Shown: positions 61,708 through 64,000 of the stretch, one piece after another
How positions within the stretch are numbered: position 1 is the stretch's first letter
How the letters are laid out: every line of letters begins with the position of its first letter
Source of the DNA: a virus
Virus record (IMG/VR): IMGVR_UViG_3300050015_000481
Span: 1-64,000 of that record
Direction: 5' to 3' (one strand)
Length of the DNA stretch: 64,000 nucleotides
Notes under the pieces: model-generated
Told to the model about the DNA's origin: nothing
Databases searched by the model: none
The model's input: only the letters and a program-made list of their open reading frames with translations
Program-made: the position numbers and the translations under genes

Positions 61708-62581
61708 TTTAGAATTTTTTAAAAAATTGGCAATTAGTAAAAACGGTGAATGTTTATCAACAGAATACATTGCTTGTGATAAAAAATTAAAATTTAAATG
61801 TTCTTTTGGACATATCTGGGAAACAAAACCATACTATTTGGTTAACAACAATTCATGGTGTCCTCAATGTAACAAATCACATAAAGACAAGATTGAAACA
61901 TTTCAAAAAATTGCCATAGAAAATGGTGGTGAATGTTTATCTACAGAATATATTAATGCTAAAAATAAATTAAAATTTAAATGTGGTAAAGGACATATTT
62001 GGGAAACAACAGCAAATGATATTAAATATTCAAAAGTATGGTGTCCTTATTGTTCAAATAATGCTAAGTTAACTATTGAAGAAATGCAAGAAATTGCAAA
62101 TAAAAGAGGTGGTAAATGTTTATCTGAAACATATATTGATTCACACACTAAATTATTATGGGAATGTAAACATGGACATCAATGGATGGCTAAACCATGT
62201 CAAATAAAAAATTCAAATAATTGGTGTCCAATATGTAAAGAATCTTTAGGTGAAAGAACAATAAGTAATTATTTAAAACAAAATAATATTCTTTTTGAAA
62301 GAGAAAAGAAATTTAATGATTGTAAAGGAAAAAGACAAGTGCTTCCCTTTGATTTTTATCTTCCAGAGTATAGTATTTTAATTGAATTTGATGGCAGACA
62401 GCACTATGTGCCAGTTAATTTTTATGGATGTTCTGATGAACAAGCACAAAAAACACATATTGAATTAATTGAAAATGATAAATTAAAAAATAAATATTGT
62501 ATTGAGAATAATATTCAACTAATAAGAATACCATACACAGTAAAAAATGTTGAAGAACACTTAAATAACGTTTTAAGATAA
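61688..62581 (+). CDS. Homing-type endonuclease, three zinc-ribbon repeats plus EDxHD/VSR-like nuclease
   Basis: 297 residues. Three tandem zinc-ribbon modules (GECLSTEYI...KLKFKCSFGHIWETKP...WCPQC and two relatives, DUF4379-like) precede a nuclease core like that at 5348: FDFYLPEYSILIEFDGRQHY, the ENDKLKNKYC helix and IQLIRIPY. The number of modules differs between relatives (one at 5348, two at 41536, three here). Overlaps the resolvase upstream by 20 nt and the next gene by 1 nt. Confidence 0.82.
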   Translation: MGKRIYNLEFFKKLAISKNGECLSTEYIACDKKLKFKCSFGHIWETKPYYLVNNNSWCPQCNKSHKDKIETFQKIAIENGGECLSTEYINAKNKLKFKCGKGHIWETTANDIKYSKVWCPYCSNNAKLTIEEMQEIANKRGGKCLSETYIDSHTKLLWECKHGHQWMAKPCQIKNSNNWCPICKESLGERTISNYLKQNNILFEREKKFNDCKGKRQVLPFDFYLPEYSILIEFDGRQHYVPVNFYGCSDEQAQKTHIELIENDKLKNKYCIENNIQLIRIPYTVKNVEEHLNNVLR

Positions 62582-62889
62582 TGAAATATGTTTATTTAAT
62601 TCAATCACTGGAAAACGGATATTATAAGGTTGGTGTGTCAAAACACCCACAAAAGAGAATCGAACAGTTGCAAACAGGTAACAGTTCAGAATTAAAACTG
62701 GTTGAAATATATCAATCAGAAATTGCAAATAAAATTGAAAAAATTTTACAAAACAGACTATCCCCTTATCGCAAGACGGGGGAATGGTTTGATATGCCTA
62801 TGGAGAGTATTGCAAATTTTGGTCGTGAATGCCAGAGTATTGAGGAAATGATCGGCTTCCTTAAAAAAAATGATAATGTATTTATATAA
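62581..62889 (+). CDS. GIY-YIG-fold protein, T5orf172/MUG113-like
   Basis: 102 residues: YVYLIQSLENGYYKVGVSKHPQKRIEQLQTGN, then an EKILQNRLSPYRKTGEWFDMP segment, the compact T5orf172 version of the GIY-YIG fold. It lacks DNA-binding repeats, so it may be a phage nuclease with a resident job rather than a mobile element. Confidence 0.75.
   Translation: MKYVYLIQSLENGYYKVGVSKHPQKRIEQLQTGNSSELKLVEIYQSEIANKIEKILQNRLSPYRKTGEWFDMPMESIANFGRECQSIEEMIGFLKKNDNVFI
62878..62885 (+). promoter_or_regulatory. GTATTTAT element inside the end of 62581
   Basis: Lies within the last codons of the preceding gene and 75 nt before the ATG at 62961; spacing is atypical, so it may be chance. Confidence 0.3.
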
Positions 62890-62960
62890 AGTCTTGTCTT
62901 TATGACATTTTTGTTATAAGTTTGACGCAAAATTAAATAATTTTATCTAAGTTATGTAAT

Positions 62961-64000
62961 ATGGAAAGAAAACGAATTGAAAAAGCAGTAGAAATTATCG
63001 ATTATGCAATCAAAAATCAAATATCAGTTAAAGAGGCATCCAAACAATGCGGAATGGCTAATACGTATGTGAAAAACGTTAAAGCTCTCGTATATGAATT
63101 ATATTCAGAAGGTGAACTTGACAAAGAATTGTTCCAGTTATTCGATGAAGCATATAAACTCTATGTAGAGAATAAAGGTTTCGGGTATAAAGAAGATCAA
63201 ATAACCGAAACAAAAAAACCCTCAGACATTCCATCTGATACATCAAACGAAAAAACCGAATTTAGTGTTAATGGTAACACAGCCACAATTGAGTGGAAAA
63301 GCGGTTCAAATTATCCCGCAGATCACATTAGAACACTTAAGCAATTACTTAAACTTGCAGAAGTAGATCAAAACCTTTGGGATGTCGCACAGTATACAGT
63401 AAATAAATGGGATGTTACTGCAGTTATTGATAAAATGCCCAGAACATTTCAGAATTTTCAGGTTAAAGCACGTCTGGATAAGAAACTCGCAGTTGTTAAA
63501 GAAAGAGCAATTGGCGAAATGTTTCTTGATATGGTGAAAAACTACAAAGCACCAGTACTTGAAATTAATCCAAAAATTAGTTCTGTTGAAGGAAAAGAGA
63601 GTAGTAATCTCTTCGAAGTAACAATTTTTGACCTGCACTTAGGCAAACTTGCATGGGGTGGTGAAACTGGCGAGAACTACGATACGAAGATTGCTCGTGA
63701 GAGATTTTTAACTACAATCAAAACACTTATAAAGAATGCCAGTGGATTTCAATACAATAGAATTCTTTTTCCAATCGGTAGTGACTTCTTCAACAGTGAT
63801 ACCATATTCAATACAACAACCAAAGGTACTCCACAGGATGAAGACTTACGTTGGCAGAAAACATTCAATGTTGGTGTAAGACTTCTCATTGATGCAATCA
63901 GCTTATTGAAACAAACGGGTGTACCAATTGACGTGGTGAATATCCCGGGTAATCATGACTTTGAACGTAGTTTTTATTTGGGTTCATACCTTGAAGCATG
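62961..64000 (+). CDS. Calcineurin-like phosphoesterase with N-terminal helix-turn-helix-like region (3' end cut off)
   Basis: 346 complete codons are visible, with no stop before the window edge. Metallophosphoesterase motifs: FDLHLGKL (D-x-H), IGSDFFNSD (GD-type) and PGNHDFE (GNHD). The N-terminal 60 residues (ERKRIEKAVEIIDYAIKNQISVKEASKQCG) look like a HTH, as in other phage-encoded members. It may act as a nuclease in DNA processing, possibly SbcD/Mre11-like in role; the rest of the gene is needed. The start follows a 72-nt spacer from 62889. Confidence 0.78.
   Translation, partial: MERKRIEKAVEIIDYAIKNQISVKEASKQCGMANTYVKNVKALVYELYSEGELDKELFQLFDEAYKLYVENKGFGYKEDQITETKKPSDIPSDTSNEKTEFSVNGNTATIEWKSGSNYPADHIRTLKQLLKLAEVDQNLWDVAQYTVNKWDVTAVIDKMPRTFQNFQVKARLDKKLAVVKERAIGEMFLDMVKNYKAPVLEINPKISSVEGKESSNLFEVTIFDLHLGKLAWGGETGENYDTKIARERFLTTIKTLIKNASGFQYNRILFPIGSDFFNSDTIFNTTTKGTPQDEDLRWQKTFNVGVRLLIDAISLLKQTGVPIDVVNIPGNHDFERSFYLGSYLEA

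Noticed and set aside
5319-62885. Calling GTATTTAT a T4 late promoter
   Set aside because: The T4 core is TATAAATA on the coding strand; this motif has the opposite orientation relative to genes, so equivalence is not supported.

Overview
This window reads as a 64 kb slice of a large, AT-rich tailed-phage genome, probably a myovirus infecting a Bacteroidota host. The phage assignment rests on a baseplate operon with recognisable T4-type wedge proteins (gp25-like at 47491, gp6-like at 47893), long runs of fibre-type proteins, a family-B DNA polymerase, a SNF2-type helicase and a RuvC-like resolvase. The host guess rests on Bacteroidota-type promoters (TTG, about 20 nt, TAnnTTTG), clearest before the helicase at 22909, and on low GC; it is an inference. 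Both edges cut genes, so the genome continues either side.

Layout. 1-1680: the end of a homing endonuclease, then a gene-poor RNA region with one tRNA-Met-like gene (685-768), an odd 125-nt tRNA-like RNA (957-1082), and a tRNA whose 3' half lies upstream of its 5' half (1168-1256). 1752-5219: a GIY-YIG endonuclease, a Ro60/TROVE-like RNA-binding protein and an ARPP-1-like partner. 5348-22073: fibre/appendage proteins with a duplicated cassette, YadA-head-like repeats, a leucine-rich-repeat protein, a GT9-like glycosyltransferase and a membrane protein. 22070-28739: a leftward endonuclease, then helicase, small protein and DNA polymerase. 28773-43451: accessory and hypothetical genes including a Nudix hydrolase, a 1441-residue fusion ending in a CCA-adding-type nucleotidyltransferase, a 2H phosphoesterase, a nuclease-like protein, a HAD phosphatase of the Swiss-Army-Knife RNA-repair type and a ParB-like protein. 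43654-60736: glycosyltransferase, coiled-coil proteins and the baseplate/tail operon. 60820-64000: ribbon-helix-helix protein, resolvase, endonucleases and a calcineurin-like phosphoesterase cut by the right edge.

Two signals organise the window. First, the octamer GTATTTAT lies mostly 14-37 nt before about twenty genes, always on the coding strand, including the two leftward genes; it looks like a phage-specific promoter core. Host-type promoters precede the helicase and possibly others. Second, about ten homing-type endonucleases of at least four structural kinds are scattered between conserved genes. One of them (39856-40866, leftward) has split the start of the HAD gene, leaving a 5' stub upstream and a synonymously recoded start downstream.

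The functional theme most worth following is RNA. tRNA-like RNAs lacking an encoded CCA, a Ro60-like protein with an ARPP-1-like neighbour, a CCA-adding-type domain, a 2H phosphoesterase and a repair-type HAD phosphatase together suggest a phage system that guards, edits or repairs tRNA during infection. That linkage is inference from gene content and position.
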